64,000 bases of DNA. Origin: Pseudomonas sp. TH41 (GTDB lineage Bacteria > Pseudomonadota > Gammaproteobacteria > Pseudomonadales > Pseudomonadaceae). A model generated the notes under the pieces. The model saw only the letters and a program-made list of their open reading frames with translations, did not search any database and was not told the origin of the DNA. Within the stretch, counting starts at the first letter, position 1. Every line of letters starts with the position of its first letter. The DNA lies in assembly GCF_016650695.1 (NCBI RefSeq), contig NZ_JAEKFH010000007.1, positions 248,001-312,000 of the forward strand, in the 5' to 3' direction. The position numbers and the translations under genes were made by a program. This document shows, one piece after another, positions 7,654 to 15,498 of this stretch.

Positions 7654-9768
7654 TCAAGCCGCCGCCACGGTCACTGGCACGCCGTTCAACGCCGCATTTC
7701 CGGACAACTCATCGAGCTGACACTCGTCAGTCAAGTCGTTGGCGCTGGAGCCTGGCTGGCCACTGGCAATCGTCATCTGCACGCCCGGCCGCGCATGCCC
7801 CCAGCCGTGAGGAAGACTGACCACCCCTTTCATCATGTCCAGACTGCCCAGCACTTCAACCTCGATCATTCCGACCCGCGAACTGACCCGCACTCGCTGC
7901 CCATCGTTGAGCCCCCGGCTGGCCAGGTCATCGGGGTGCATCAGCAATTGATGGCGCGGCTTGCCCTTCACCAGACGGTGGTAATTGTGCATCCACGAGT
8001 TATTGCTGCGCACATGGCGGCGGCCAATCAACAACAACTCATCGGCAGCCGGCGCTTGCAACGCCGCAAATCGAATCAGGTCAGCGAGGAGCGGTGCAGG
8101 CGCTGCCTGAATTCGCTGATTGGCCGTTTTCAGCCGTGGCGCAAGGTTGGCTTTCAACGCCCCGAGGTCGACGCCATGCGGGTGATCGAACAACGTCGCC
8201 ACAGACAACCGGTGTTCCGAGGCATCGCCATACAACCCCATCCGCAGACCACGGTCGATCATCTGCGCGGGTGGAACAGTAGGCTTCAATTCCTTGCCGG
8301 ACTTTGCCGCAAACGCCTTGGCCAGCCCCACGAAGATTTCCCAGTCATGCAATGCACCTTCGGGTTTGGCCAGGATCGCGCGGTTGAACCGGCTGACGTT
8401 ACGCACCGCAAACATATTGAACGTGGTGTCGTAGTGATCGTTTTCCAGGGCCGAGGTGGACGGCAGGATCAGGTCGGCATACCGCGTGGTTTCATTGATG
8501 TACAGGTCGATGCTGACCATGAACTCCAGACCGTCCAGAGCCTGTTCCAGTTGCCGGCCATTGGGTGTGGACAGCACCGGATTGCCCGCCACGGTGATTA
8601 ATGCGCGAACTTGCCCTTCCCCTTCGGTGAGCATTTCTTCGGCCAGCGCCGACACCGGCAGCTCGCCGCTATATTCAGGACGCCCGGACACCCGGCTTTG
8701 CCATCGATTGAAATGCCCTCCCGAGGTCGACGCCACCAAATCCACCGCGGGTTCCGTGCACAGCGCACCGCCCACGCGATCGAGATTGCCGGTGACCAGA
8801 TTGATCAGCTGTACCACCCAATGACACAAGGTACCGAACGCCTGGGTCGAAACGCCCATGCGACCGTAGCAGACGGCGCTCGGTGCCGCCGCGAAGTCCC
8901 GCGCCAGTTGGCGTATCTGTTCGGCCGGCACCGTGCACAGCGGGCTCATCGCTTCGGCGGTGAAACACGCGACCGCCTCACGCACCTCATCCAGACCGTC
9001 CACCGGTAAATGACTGCCGCGGGTCAAGCCCTCAGCGAACAGCGTATTGAGTAGCCCGAACAACAACGCCGCATCGCCTCCCGGGCGCACGAACAGATGC
9101 TGATCGGCAATCGCTGCCGTTTCGCTGCGGCGCGGATCGACCACCACCACTTTGCCGCCCCGGGCCTGAATGGCCTTCAGGCGCTTTTCCACATCCGGCA
9201 CGGTCATGATGCTGCCGTTGGAGGCCAGCGGGTTGCCGCCCAGAATCAGCATGAAGTCGGTGTGATCGATGTCCGGTATCGGCAAGAGCAGACCGTGGCC
9301 GTACATCAAATGGCTGGTCAGGTGATGCGGTAACTGGTCGACCGACGTTGCGGAAAACCGGTTGCGGGTTTTCAGCAGGCCAAGAAAGTAATTGCTGTGG
9401 GTCATCAGCCCGTAGTTATGCACGCTGGGGTTGCCTTGATAGACCGCCACCGCGTTGTGCCCGTGACGCTCCTGAATGGCCGCCAGACGTTCGGCGACAA
9501 GGTCGAAGGCGTCTTCCCACTCGATGGGTTGCCATTCGCTGCCGACCCGCCGCATCGGCTGGTGCAGGCGATCCGGGTCATTCTGAATGTCTTGCAAGGC
9601 GACAGCCTTGGGGCAGATGTGCCCGCGGCTAAAGGTATCTTGAGGGTCACCCTTGATCGAAGTGATCTGCACGCCACCGCCGTCGACCTCGGTGGTTTCG
9701 ATGGTCAGGCCGCAAATGGCTTCACACAGGTGGCAGGCACGGTGATGGAGAGTCTTGGTCATGGCCAT
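7654..9768 (-). CDS. Molybdopterin-dependent oxidoreductase (formate dehydrogenase/nitrate reductase family)
   Basis: A 704-residue catalytic subunit of the DMSO reductase superfamily. An N-terminal [4Fe-4S] site uses the cysteine set in CHLCEAIC plus the Cys in GHICPKA about 33 residues later. Molybdopterin-binding domains follow, and the C-terminal dinucleotide-binding domain includes LMHPDDLASRGLNDGQRVRV and VSLPHGWGH. There is no twin-arginine signal, so a cytoplasmic location is inferred. No partner subunit is adjacent, so its electron partner is unknown. The start is ATG 9768 or ATG 9762; the longer frame up to 9852 has no homology-like content. The substrate cannot be told from the sequence. 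Confidence 0.88.
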   Translation of the reverse strand: MAMTKTLHHRACHLCEAICGLTIETTEVDGGGVQITSIKGDPQDTFSRGHICPKAVALQDIQNDPDRLHQPMRRVGSEWQPIEWEDAFDLVAERLAAIQERHGHNAVAVYQGNPSVHNYGLMTHSNYFLGLLKTRNRFSATSVDQLPHHLTSHLMYGHGLLLPIPDIDHTDFMLILGGNPLASNGSIMTVPDVEKRLKAIQARGGKVVVVDPRRSETAAIADQHLFVRPGGDAALLFGLLNTLFAEGLTRGSHLPVDGLDEVREAVACFTAEAMSPLCTVPAEQIRQLARDFAAAPSAVCYGRMGVSTQAFGTLCHWVVQLINLVTGNLDRVGGALCTEPAVDLVASTSGGHFNRWQSRVSGRPEYSGELPVSALAEEMLTEGEGQVRALITVAGNPVLSTPNGRQLEQALDGLEFMVSIDLYINETTRYADLILPSTSALENDHYDTTFNMFAVRNVSRFNRAILAKPEGALHDWEIFVGLAKAFAAKSGKELKPTVPPAQMIDRGLRMGLYGDASEHRLSVATLFDHPHGVDLGALKANLAPRLKTANQRIQAAPAPLLADLIRFAALQAPAADELLLIGRRHVRSNNSWMHNYHRLVKGKPRHQLLMHPDDLASRGLNDGQRVRVSSRVGMIEVEVLGSLDMMKGVVSLPHGWGHARPGVQMTIASGQPGSSANDLTDECQLDELSGNAALNGVPVTVAAA

Positions 9769-9889
9769 CTCAGTCTTGTTCTGGGCGGGCGATGTCGACC
9801 GCCGAAACAAAACTATGGCGCGTGCCCCGCCACTTGCGCCAGCGACGTTCATCCTGTGAATCGGCAGCCATCAGGCCAGCCGATGGCTG

Positions 9890-10204
9890 TCAGGGATCGG
9901 GACGACGCAACCTGAGCGGCGCCTGGGCCTGGATCTCCTGGAGGGTCTCGATCTGCTCGTGGGCGACGTGCACACCGGTGAGTTCGCCGATCAGTCGCCA
10001 GTGATCGTCGAGCCCGGTACTGATGGTTGCCATGCGGTCGATCATGCGTCGACCGGCGGCTTTAGTGACCTCGTCGTTACTGCGCAACAGCTCGAAAGAC
10101 ATCGAGGTGATGGAAGCAGTGAGGTGGGTCAGTGAGCGGGCCGTGACGCCAAGTAATTCCAACAATTGCTGTTCTTTCGATTCCATTCCGAAGGCTTCCT
10201 CCAT
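9890..10204 (-). CDS. Small hypothetical helical protein
   Basis: A protein of about 104 residues that I do not recognise. It is soluble and largely helical, with KEQQLLELLGVTARSLTHLTASITSMSFELLRS followed by a second amphipathic block. It has no cysteines, signal peptide or membrane segment. ATG 10204 or ATG 10186 (GGAGG upstream) could be the start; the remaining upstream frame to 10360 is poor coding sequence. It lies 121 bases upstream of the molybdopterin oxidoreductase on the same strand, so they may be co-transcribed, and divergent from argF. Confidence 0.65.
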   Translation of the reverse strand: MEEAFGMESKEQQLLELLGVTARSLTHLTASITSMSFELLRSNDEVTKAAGRRMIDRMATISTGLDDHWRLIGELTGVHVAHEQIETLQEIQAQAPLRLRRPDP

Positions 10205-10589
10205 CGCTCGTGACTTAGTTATAACCCAGCACTTTGCATTAGCAAATGTTTCAGACCTGACATCTTTGCGCAAAAACCTCGAATCCCGGGTCAGAAACCG
10301 ACCGTTGCTATACCGTACCCGCCCCGTTCGATTGCAAAGCCCCGCGAGCCCAGTGTACAAATGACTGGCTGCTGTCAGGAAACAGGCTTCAAAAGCGCTA
10401 TCGCGGTCACCCCGTAGCCTCTCTGAAATCCCCTAAAAACCGTAGCCCTATTGGTAAGACGCGACATTTAATTATAAGATCGCGCCTTCCCCTATTTCGT
10501 CGCCCCGTGCGGCTTACGCCGCAGGTCTCGCCCGTTGTTCCGTTAAACAAGGCTTTGAGCATCTGCGGTTTGTAGCAAAAAGGTAGTCA
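10205..10589. other. Divergent intergenic region upstream of argF
   Basis: The 385 bases hold no gene. The right half carries the argF promoter and a candidate ArgR half-site (10451-10478) and then a leader of about 105 bases with a GC-rich stretch around 10501-10540. The left half must carry the promoter of the minus-strand hypothetical gene. Confidence 0.5.
10451..10478 (+). promoter_or_regulatory. argF promoter overlapped by a candidate ArgR site
   Basis: TTGGTA (10451-10456), a 16-base spacer and TATAAG (10473-10478) form a good sigma-70 promoter. Read on the minus strand, TGTCGC-N8-AA (10466 back to 10451) matches the ArgR half-site described in pseudomonads and covers the -35 box and spacer, as expected for repression of anabolic ornithine carbamoyltransferase by arginine. 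Confidence 0.5.
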
Positions 10590-11513
10590 ATGATGAGCGC
10601 AAGGCACTTTCTCTCCCTGATGGATTGCACGCCCGAAGAGCTGGTCAGCGTGATCCGTCGAGGCGTTGAGCTCAAGGACCTGCGTAACCGCGGCGTACTG
10701 TTCGAGCCTCTGAAAAACCGCGTGCTCGGGATGATTTTCGAGAAGTCCTCGACTCGCACCCGTATTTCGTTTGAAGCCGGCATGATCCAGCTCGGCGGCC
10801 AGGCCATATTCCTGTCGCCGCGCGACACTCAACTGGGCCGTGGCGAGCCGATCGGCGACTGCGCAATCGTGATGTCGAGCATGCTCGACGCCGTGATGAT
10901 CCGTACCTTTGCCCACAGCACCCTGACCGAATTCGCGGCCAACTCCCGCGTGCCCGTGATCAACGGCCTGTCCGATGACTTGCACCCGTGCCAGTTGCTG
11001 GCCGACATGCAGACATTCCTCGAGCACCGAGGCTCGATTCAAGGCAAGACCGTGGCCTGGATCGGCGACGGCAACAACATGTGCAACAGCTATATAGAAG
11101 CGGCGATTCAGTTCGACTTCCAGTTGCGCATTGCCTGCCCGGAAGGTTACGAGCCTAATCCAGAGTTCGTGGCCAAGGCCGGCGATCGGGTGACCATCGT
11201 TCGCGATCCGAAGGATGCCGTTCGCGGCGCCCATCTGGTGAGCACCGACGTCTGGACCTCCATGGGCCAGGAAGAGGAAACCGCCAAGCGCCTGAAGCTG
11301 TTCGCACCGTTCCAGGTCAACCGTGCGCTGCTGGATCTGGCCGCAGACGATGTGCTGTTCATGCATTGCCTGCCGGCCCACCGTGGCGAAGAGATCAGCG
11401 TCGACCTGCTTGACGACAAGCGCTCGGTCGCCTGGGATCAAGCGGAAAACCGGCTTCACGCACAAAAGGCGCTGCTCGAGTTTCTCGTCGAACCGGCGTA
11501 CCACCACGCATGA
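10590..11513 (+). CDS. argF: Ornithine carbamoyltransferase (anabolic)
   Basis: A 307-residue cytoplasmic enzyme that makes citrulline from ornithine and carbamoyl phosphate in arginine synthesis. Catalytic motifs are the carbamoyl-phosphate loop STRTR (in FEKSSTRTRISFE), the HPCQ motif (LHPCQLLADM), the DVWTSMG ornithine loop and the HCLPAHRGEEI motif with the active-site Cys. Length fits ArgF. Start: ATG 10590 or the adjacent ATG 10593, both behind AAAAGG. The stop overlaps the following ABC ATPase gene by 4 bases (ATGA). Confidence 0.96.
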   Translation: MMSARHFLSLMDCTPEELVSVIRRGVELKDLRNRGVLFEPLKNRVLGMIFEKSSTRTRISFEAGMIQLGGQAIFLSPRDTQLGRGEPIGDCAIVMSSMLDAVMIRTFAHSTLTEFAANSRVPVINGLSDDLHPCQLLADMQTFLEHRGSIQGKTVAWIGDGNNMCNSYIEAAIQFDFQLRIACPEGYEPNPEFVAKAGDRVTIVRDPKDAVRGAHLVSTDVWTSMGQEEETAKRLKLFAPFQVNRALLDLAADDVLFMHCLPAHRGEEISVDLLDDKRSVAWDQAENRLHAQKALLEFLVEPAYHHA

Positions 11514-12619
11514 GCCAGCCATTACTGCTGAACCTGCGCAACCTCGCCTGCGGATACCAGGACCAACGGGTCGTGCAGAACCTCAACCTGCATTTGAACG
11601 CGGGTGATATCGGTTGCCTGCTGGGTTCTTCGGGCTGCGGCAAGACCACAACGCTGCGGGCCATCGCCGGATTTGAACCGGTGCACGAAGGTGAGATCAC
11701 GTTGGCTGGCGAGACAATCTCCAGTGCCGGTTTCACCCTCGCGCCGGAGAAACGCCGGATCGGCATGGTGTTCCAGGACTACGCGCTGTTTCCGCATTTG
11801 AGCGTCGCCGAAAACATCGCCTTCGGGATCCGCAAGCATCCGCAAAAGGATCGCGTCACCGAGGAACTGCTTGAACTGGTCAACCTGAAAAACCTCGGCA
11901 AGCGCTTTCCGCATGAACTGTCCGGTGGTCAGCAGCAACGGGTTGCACTGGCCCGCGCCCTGGCGCCGGAACCGCAATTGTTGCTGCTCGACGAACCCTT
12001 CTCCAACCTCGACGGCGAGCTGCGACGCAAGCTCAGCCATGAGGTGCGCGACATTCTCAAGGCCCGCGGGACCAGTGCAATTCTGGTGACCCACGACCAG
12101 GAAGAAGCCTTCGCGGTCAGTGACCATGTTGGCGTTTTCAAGGAAGGTCGCCTGGAACAGTGGGACACGCCCTACAACCTGTATCACGAACCGCTGACGC
12201 CGTTTGTGGCCAGTTTCATTGGGCAGGGTTACTTCATTCGCGGCCAGCTGAACACCCCGGAATCGGTGCAGACCGAGCTAGGTGAATTACGCGGCAATCG
12301 TGCTTACACCTGGCCGATCGGTGGCGCCGTGGACGTGTTGCTGCGACCGGACGATATTGTTTATGCACCCGACAGTGCGCTGAAAGCGCGGATTGTCGGC
12401 AAGAGCTTCCAGGGTGCGTCCACCTTGTATCGCTTGCAGCTACCGACTGGCGCACAGCTTGAGTCGATATTTCCAAGTCATGCCGATCACCCGGTGGGTT
12501 CGGAGGTCGGCATTCGTGTCGCGGCTGAACACCTGGTGTTGTTCCAGGCGTCCGGTAGCACGGCGGCGCAGATTCCGCTTGTGGAGTCGGGTGTCCGCCG
12601 CTACAGCACCGCTCATTGA
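11510..12619 (+). CDS. ABC transporter ATP-binding protein (FbpC/PotA-like)
   Basis: A 369-residue ATPase subunit. The nucleotide-binding domain spans about residues 1-240 with Walker A GSSGCGKTT, Q-loop VFQDYALFPH, signature LSGGQQQR, Walker B LLLLDEPFS and switch His in LVTHDQEEAF. A C-terminal TOBE-like regulatory domain follows (VDVLLRPDDIVY, GASTLYRLQLPTGAQ). This architecture is that of iron(III), spermidine or sulfate importers. No permease or binding-protein gene adjoins it, so the substrate is open. Translation is coupled to argF by the ATGA overlap, and a perfect REP doublet follows. Confidence 0.9.
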   Translation: MSQPLLLNLRNLACGYQDQRVVQNLNLHLNAGDIGCLLGSSGCGKTTTLRAIAGFEPVHEGEITLAGETISSAGFTLAPEKRRIGMVFQDYALFPHLSVAENIAFGIRKHPQKDRVTEELLELVNLKNLGKRFPHELSGGQQQRVALARALAPEPQLLLLDEPFSNLDGELRRKLSHEVRDILKARGTSAILVTHDQEEAFAVSDHVGVFKEGRLEQWDTPYNLYHEPLTPFVASFIGQGYFIRGQLNTPESVQTELGELRGNRAYTWPIGGAVDVLLRPDDIVYAPDSALKARIVGKSFQGASTLYRLQLPTGAQLESIFPSHADHPVGSEVGIRVAAEHLVLFQASGSTAAQIPLVESGVRRYSTAH

Positions 12620-12629
12620 TACACACAAA

Positions 12630-12720
12630 CCCCTGTAGGAGCGAGCTTGCTCGCGATGGTGTATCAGCGACATCGATTTCGGCTGATACACCATCGCGAG
12701 CAAGCTCGCTCCTACAGGGG
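12630..12720. repeat. REP doublet with perfect 39-bp arms
   Basis: The arms (12630-12668 and 12682-12720) are exactly complementary over 39 bases around a 13-base loop, including the common GAGCGAGCTTGCTCGCGA core. It lies between the convergent ABC ATPase and PhzF-like genes. Confidence 0.9.
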
Positions 12721-12727
12721 ACTTGCG

Positions 12728-13510
12728 TTAACCCAGCATCAGCGTTCCACTCGCCACCAGCGTCGCAGCCCCGCCAATTTTCACCCGATCACCTTCCAAC
12801 CGGCAGAACAATTCCCCGCCCCGCGCCGAACACTGGTACGCCGTCATACTCGACTTGCTCAAGCGTTTCGACCAGTACGGGATCAGGCTGCAATGGGTGG
12901 ACCCGGTCACCGGGTCTTCGTTGATGCCAATCGCCGGGGCGAAGTAACGAGAAACAAAATCGTGCTTGCTGCCCCGCGCTGTCACGATGGCGCCCAGCCA
13001 CGGCAGTTTCGCCAGGGCAATCATGTCCGGCTGACAGTCGAGCACCGCTTGCTCGGACTCCAGCACCACGAACAATTCATTCGAACCCAGCACATCCACC
13101 GCTTCAACACCCAGTGCGCGCTCGACATCCAGGGTCACGCCCACTTCCGATGGCACGATTGCCGGAAAATCCAGCCACAAGCGATCGCCCTCTCGACTCA
13201 CGCTCAAGGGGCCGGACTTGCAGACAAAGTCCAGCCGCTCGACGGGCTCTTTATAGATCTCGAACAGCACGTAGGCACTGGCCAGCGTCGCATGACCACA
13301 CAACGGGACTTCGGTGGCCGGTGTAAACCAGCGGATATGCCAACCCTGCCCTTCGCGCACCACAAAGGCGGTTTCGGCGAGATTGTGTTCGGCAGCAATC
13401 TTCTGCATCAACTCATCGCTGAGCCAGGCGTCGAGCCGATACACCATCGCCGGGTTGCCACTGAACGGGCGATCACTGAACGCATCGACCTGATGAAATT
13501 CAAGCTGCAT
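12728..13510 (-). CDS. PhzF family isomerase/epimerase-like protein
   Basis: A 260-residue member of the PhzF/diaminopimelate-epimerase fold. The N-terminal MQLEFHQVDAFSDRPFSGNPAMVY, the catalytic-Glu region HNLAETAFVV and the turn VPLCGHATLASAYVLFE are diagnostic. The second half repeats the fold with RYFAPAIGINEDPVTGSTHCSL. There are no phenazine genes nearby, so this is one of the many uncharacterised PhzF paralogues rather than the phenazine enzyme. ATG 13510 is preceded by GGAGAAGG. Confidence 0.92.
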   Translation of the reverse strand: MQLEFHQVDAFSDRPFSGNPAMVYRLDAWLSDELMQKIAAEHNLAETAFVVREGQGWHIRWFTPATEVPLCGHATLASAYVLFEIYKEPVERLDFVCKSGPLSVSREGDRLWLDFPAIVPSEVGVTLDVERALGVEAVDVLGSNELFVVLESEQAVLDCQPDMIALAKLPWLGAIVTARGSKHDFVSRYFAPAIGINEDPVTGSTHCSLIPYWSKRLSKSSMTAYQCSARGGELFCRLEGDRVKIGGAATLVASGTLMLG

Positions 13511-13616
13511 AACCTTCTCCTTAAGTCCGGCCACCGAGCATGAAGGCGCGATCAATCACACACCAGTGACAGAGCAGGCTAATTTTCGCCATACAGCGCC
13601 CGCCTGTTTTCTCTCG

Positions 13617-14087
13617 TCAGGCGCGACCGATATCGGCAAATTTCGCCTGGGTGTATTCGGCCAGCACGGCCGGTGCCAACTCCACTTCCAGCCCGCGGCG
13701 ACCGGCGCTGACAAAAATGCTGGCGAAGGGTTGGGCAGAACTGTCGATGAATGTGCGCAAGCGCTTCTTTTGCCCCAGCGGACTGATCCCGCCTAACAGG
13801 TAGCCGGTGGATCGTTGAGCCGCGGCGGGGTCGGCCATTTCGACCTTTTTCACGCCGGCAGCGTGAGCCAGAGCCTTCAGGTCCAGACTTCCGACGACCG
13901 GTACCACCGCTACCAGCAATTCACCTTTCTCACTGGCCGCCAGCAAGGTCTTGAACACCTGCGCCGGGGCCAATCCCAGCTTTTCCGCGGCCTCCAACCC
14001 GTAGGACGCTGCCTTGGGATCATGTTCGTAACTGTGCACGCGATGTTCGGCACGAACTTTTTTCAACAAATCCAATGCGGGGGTCAT
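13617..14087 (-). CDS. ybaK: Cys-tRNA(Pro) deacylase YbaK
   Basis: A 156-residue editing enzyme that hydrolyses mischarged Cys-tRNA(Pro) in trans. Family features are MTPALDLLKKVRAEHRVHSYEHDP, the conserved Lys in VFKTLLA, VVPVVGSLDLKALA and the substrate-loop segment TGYLLGGISPLGQKKRLRTFID. Length matches E. coli YbaK (about 159). ATG 14087 has GGAGCTG upstream; the longer frame adds an unrelated N-terminus. Confidence 0.93.
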   Translation of the reverse strand: MTPALDLLKKVRAEHRVHSYEHDPKAASYGLEAAEKLGLAPAQVFKTLLAASEKGELLVAVVPVVGSLDLKALAHAAGVKKVEMADPAAAQRSTGYLLGGISPLGQKKRLRTFIDSSAQPFASIFVSAGRRGLEVELAPAVLAEYTQAKFADIGRA

Positions 14088-14176
14088 GACAGCTCCAGAC
14101 TGGGCGGCAGTAGAAAATCCTGCGCTGGATTCTAGGTCATTGATCCACAAAAGGCTCTGTTGCGCCCTCTGCCCTC

Positions 14177-14275
14177 TGTAGGAGCGAGCTCGCTCGCGAT
14201 GGACTTGAGGGCACCGCGTTCATCCAGACAGAACTCGTCATCGTTAACGTCCATCGCGAGCAAGCTCGCTCCTAC
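14177..14275. repeat. REP doublet with long conserved loop
   Basis: One arm has GAGCTCGCTCGCGA instead of the usual core; the other is canonical. The inner segment (gatggacttgagggcaccgc...cgttaacgtccatc) closely resembles that of the doublet at 7050. It lies in the 484-base ybaK-glpF gap. Confidence 0.85.
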
Positions 14276-14403
14276 ATTGCGGCCCTGTTTCCATGGCGTT
14301 TTCGCACCTTTGGCCGTTCGTCCACATTCAGTCTGCCCCATGAACAATACGATCATTCACCTCACTAATAGTTGAATTGTGACCGACGGTTCACTTTCGA
14401 CCT

Positions 14404-14444
14404 TTGACAGCGGCGTTTCTTGTCTATATTTTTTCGTTTACGAA
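14404..14444 (+). promoter_or_regulatory. glpF promoter with GlpR-type operator
   Basis: TTGACA (14404-14409) and TATATT (14425-14430) form a promoter with a short 15-base spacer. TTCGTTTACGAA (14433-14444), an inverted repeat of the TTCG-N4-CGAA GlpR core, lies directly behind the -10 box. This placement suits repression by the DeoR-type GlpR encoded in the same cluster. Confidence 0.55.
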
Positions 14445-14571
14445 TACCGTAAGAATATTCCTTCGCGGTACAAGCAGTCAGCAGAGAACAGGATGGGGAT
14501 CCTGGCTCGGTGTAAATCGCGCTTTGTCCTGGAAGGACAAGCGCCACACAACAACAAAAAACGAGGTTTCA

Positions 14572-15423
14572 ATGACAACTGCTTTACAACAACCATCGCT
14601 CTCGAGCCAATGCATGGCCGAGTTCCTGGGTACTGCGCTGCTTATATTTTTTGGCACTGGTTGCGTTGCCGCGCTCAAGGTCGCGGGCGCCAGCTTCGGC
14701 TTGTGGGAAATCAGCATCATCTGGGGCGTCGGCGTCAGCATGGCGATCTACCTGACCGCCGGGGTTTCCGGGGCTCACCTCAATCCCGCCGTCAGCATCG
14801 CCCTGAGCATTTTTGCTGACTTCGAAAAACGTAAACTGCCGTTCTACATTCTCGCCCAAGTGGCCGGGGCCTTTTGCGGGGCTTTGTTGGTTTACACGCT
14901 GTACAGCAACTTATTCTTCGATTTCGAACAAACTCACCATATGGTTCGTGGTACCCAGACCAGTCTTGAATTGGCCTCGGTGTTCTCCACCTTTCCGAAC
15001 CCTGCCCTGTCCACGGCCCAGGCCTTCCTGGTTGAAGTGATCATTACCGCCATCCTGATGGGCGTGATCATGTCCCTGACCGACGACAATAATGGCCTGC
15101 CAAAGGGCCCCATGGCACCGCTGCTGATCGGTCTGCTGATTGCGGTGATTGGCAGTTCGATGGGCCCGCTGACCGGTTTCGCGATGAACCCGGCGCGCGA
15201 CTTCGGCCCCAAACTGATGACTTTCTTCGCGGGCTGGGGTGAAATTTCCTTCACTGGCGGGCGTGACATCCCGTATTTCCTGATTCCGATCTTTGCACCG
15301 ATTGTCGGTGCCTGCCTCGGTGCGGCGGCTTATCGCGGGCTGATTGCCCGCCATCTGCCCAATGCCCTGGTTACTACAAAGGACGCAACACCGGCCATTG
15401 ACGGCAAACCACGAACTTCTTGA
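14572..15423 (+). CDS. glpF: Glycerol uptake facilitator (aquaglyceroporin)
   Basis: A 283-residue inner-membrane channel of the MIP family that lets glycerol diffuse in. Six hydrophobic segments and two half-helices carry the NPA signatures: HLNPAVSIA (NPA at 71-73) and AMNPARDFGP. The ATG at 14572 is chosen because GAGG precedes it and GlpF proteins start near here; the upstream extension covers the promoter and operator. It is the first gene of glpF-glpK-glpR-glpD, with 75 bases before glpK. Confidence 0.95.
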   Translation: MTTALQQPSLSSQCMAEFLGTALLIFFGTGCVAALKVAGASFGLWEISIIWGVGVSMAIYLTAGVSGAHLNPAVSIALSIFADFEKRKLPFYILAQVAGAFCGALLVYTLYSNLFFDFEQTHHMVRGTQTSLELASVFSTFPNPALSTAQAFLVEVIITAILMGVIMSLTDDNNGLPKGPMAPLLIGLLIAVIGSSMGPLTGFAMNPARDFGPKLMTFFAGWGEISFTGGRDIPYFLIPIFAPIVGACLGAAAYRGLIARHLPNALVTTKDATPAIDGKPRTS

Positions 15424-15498
15424 TACCGTAGGCGCGTTGTCCTGCCCGTTTGATCGCGCGCCTAACCTCACTCCCTTATTTCGTCCAAGGCAATCGAC

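Noticed and set aside
7795..8601. A 268-codon plus-strand frame within the molybdopterin oxidoreductase
   Set aside because: Antisense shadow; the minus-strand gene has intact cysteine and cofactor motifs throughout.
14404..14571. N-terminal extension of glpF to 14404
   Set aside because: It would begin within the -35 box and translate through the operator; GAGG and the family start support ATG 14572.
14651..14664. TTGGCACTGGTTGC inside glpF as a sigma-54 promoter
   Set aside because: GG to GC spacing is 8, not 10, and it lies within coding sequence encoding a membrane helix.
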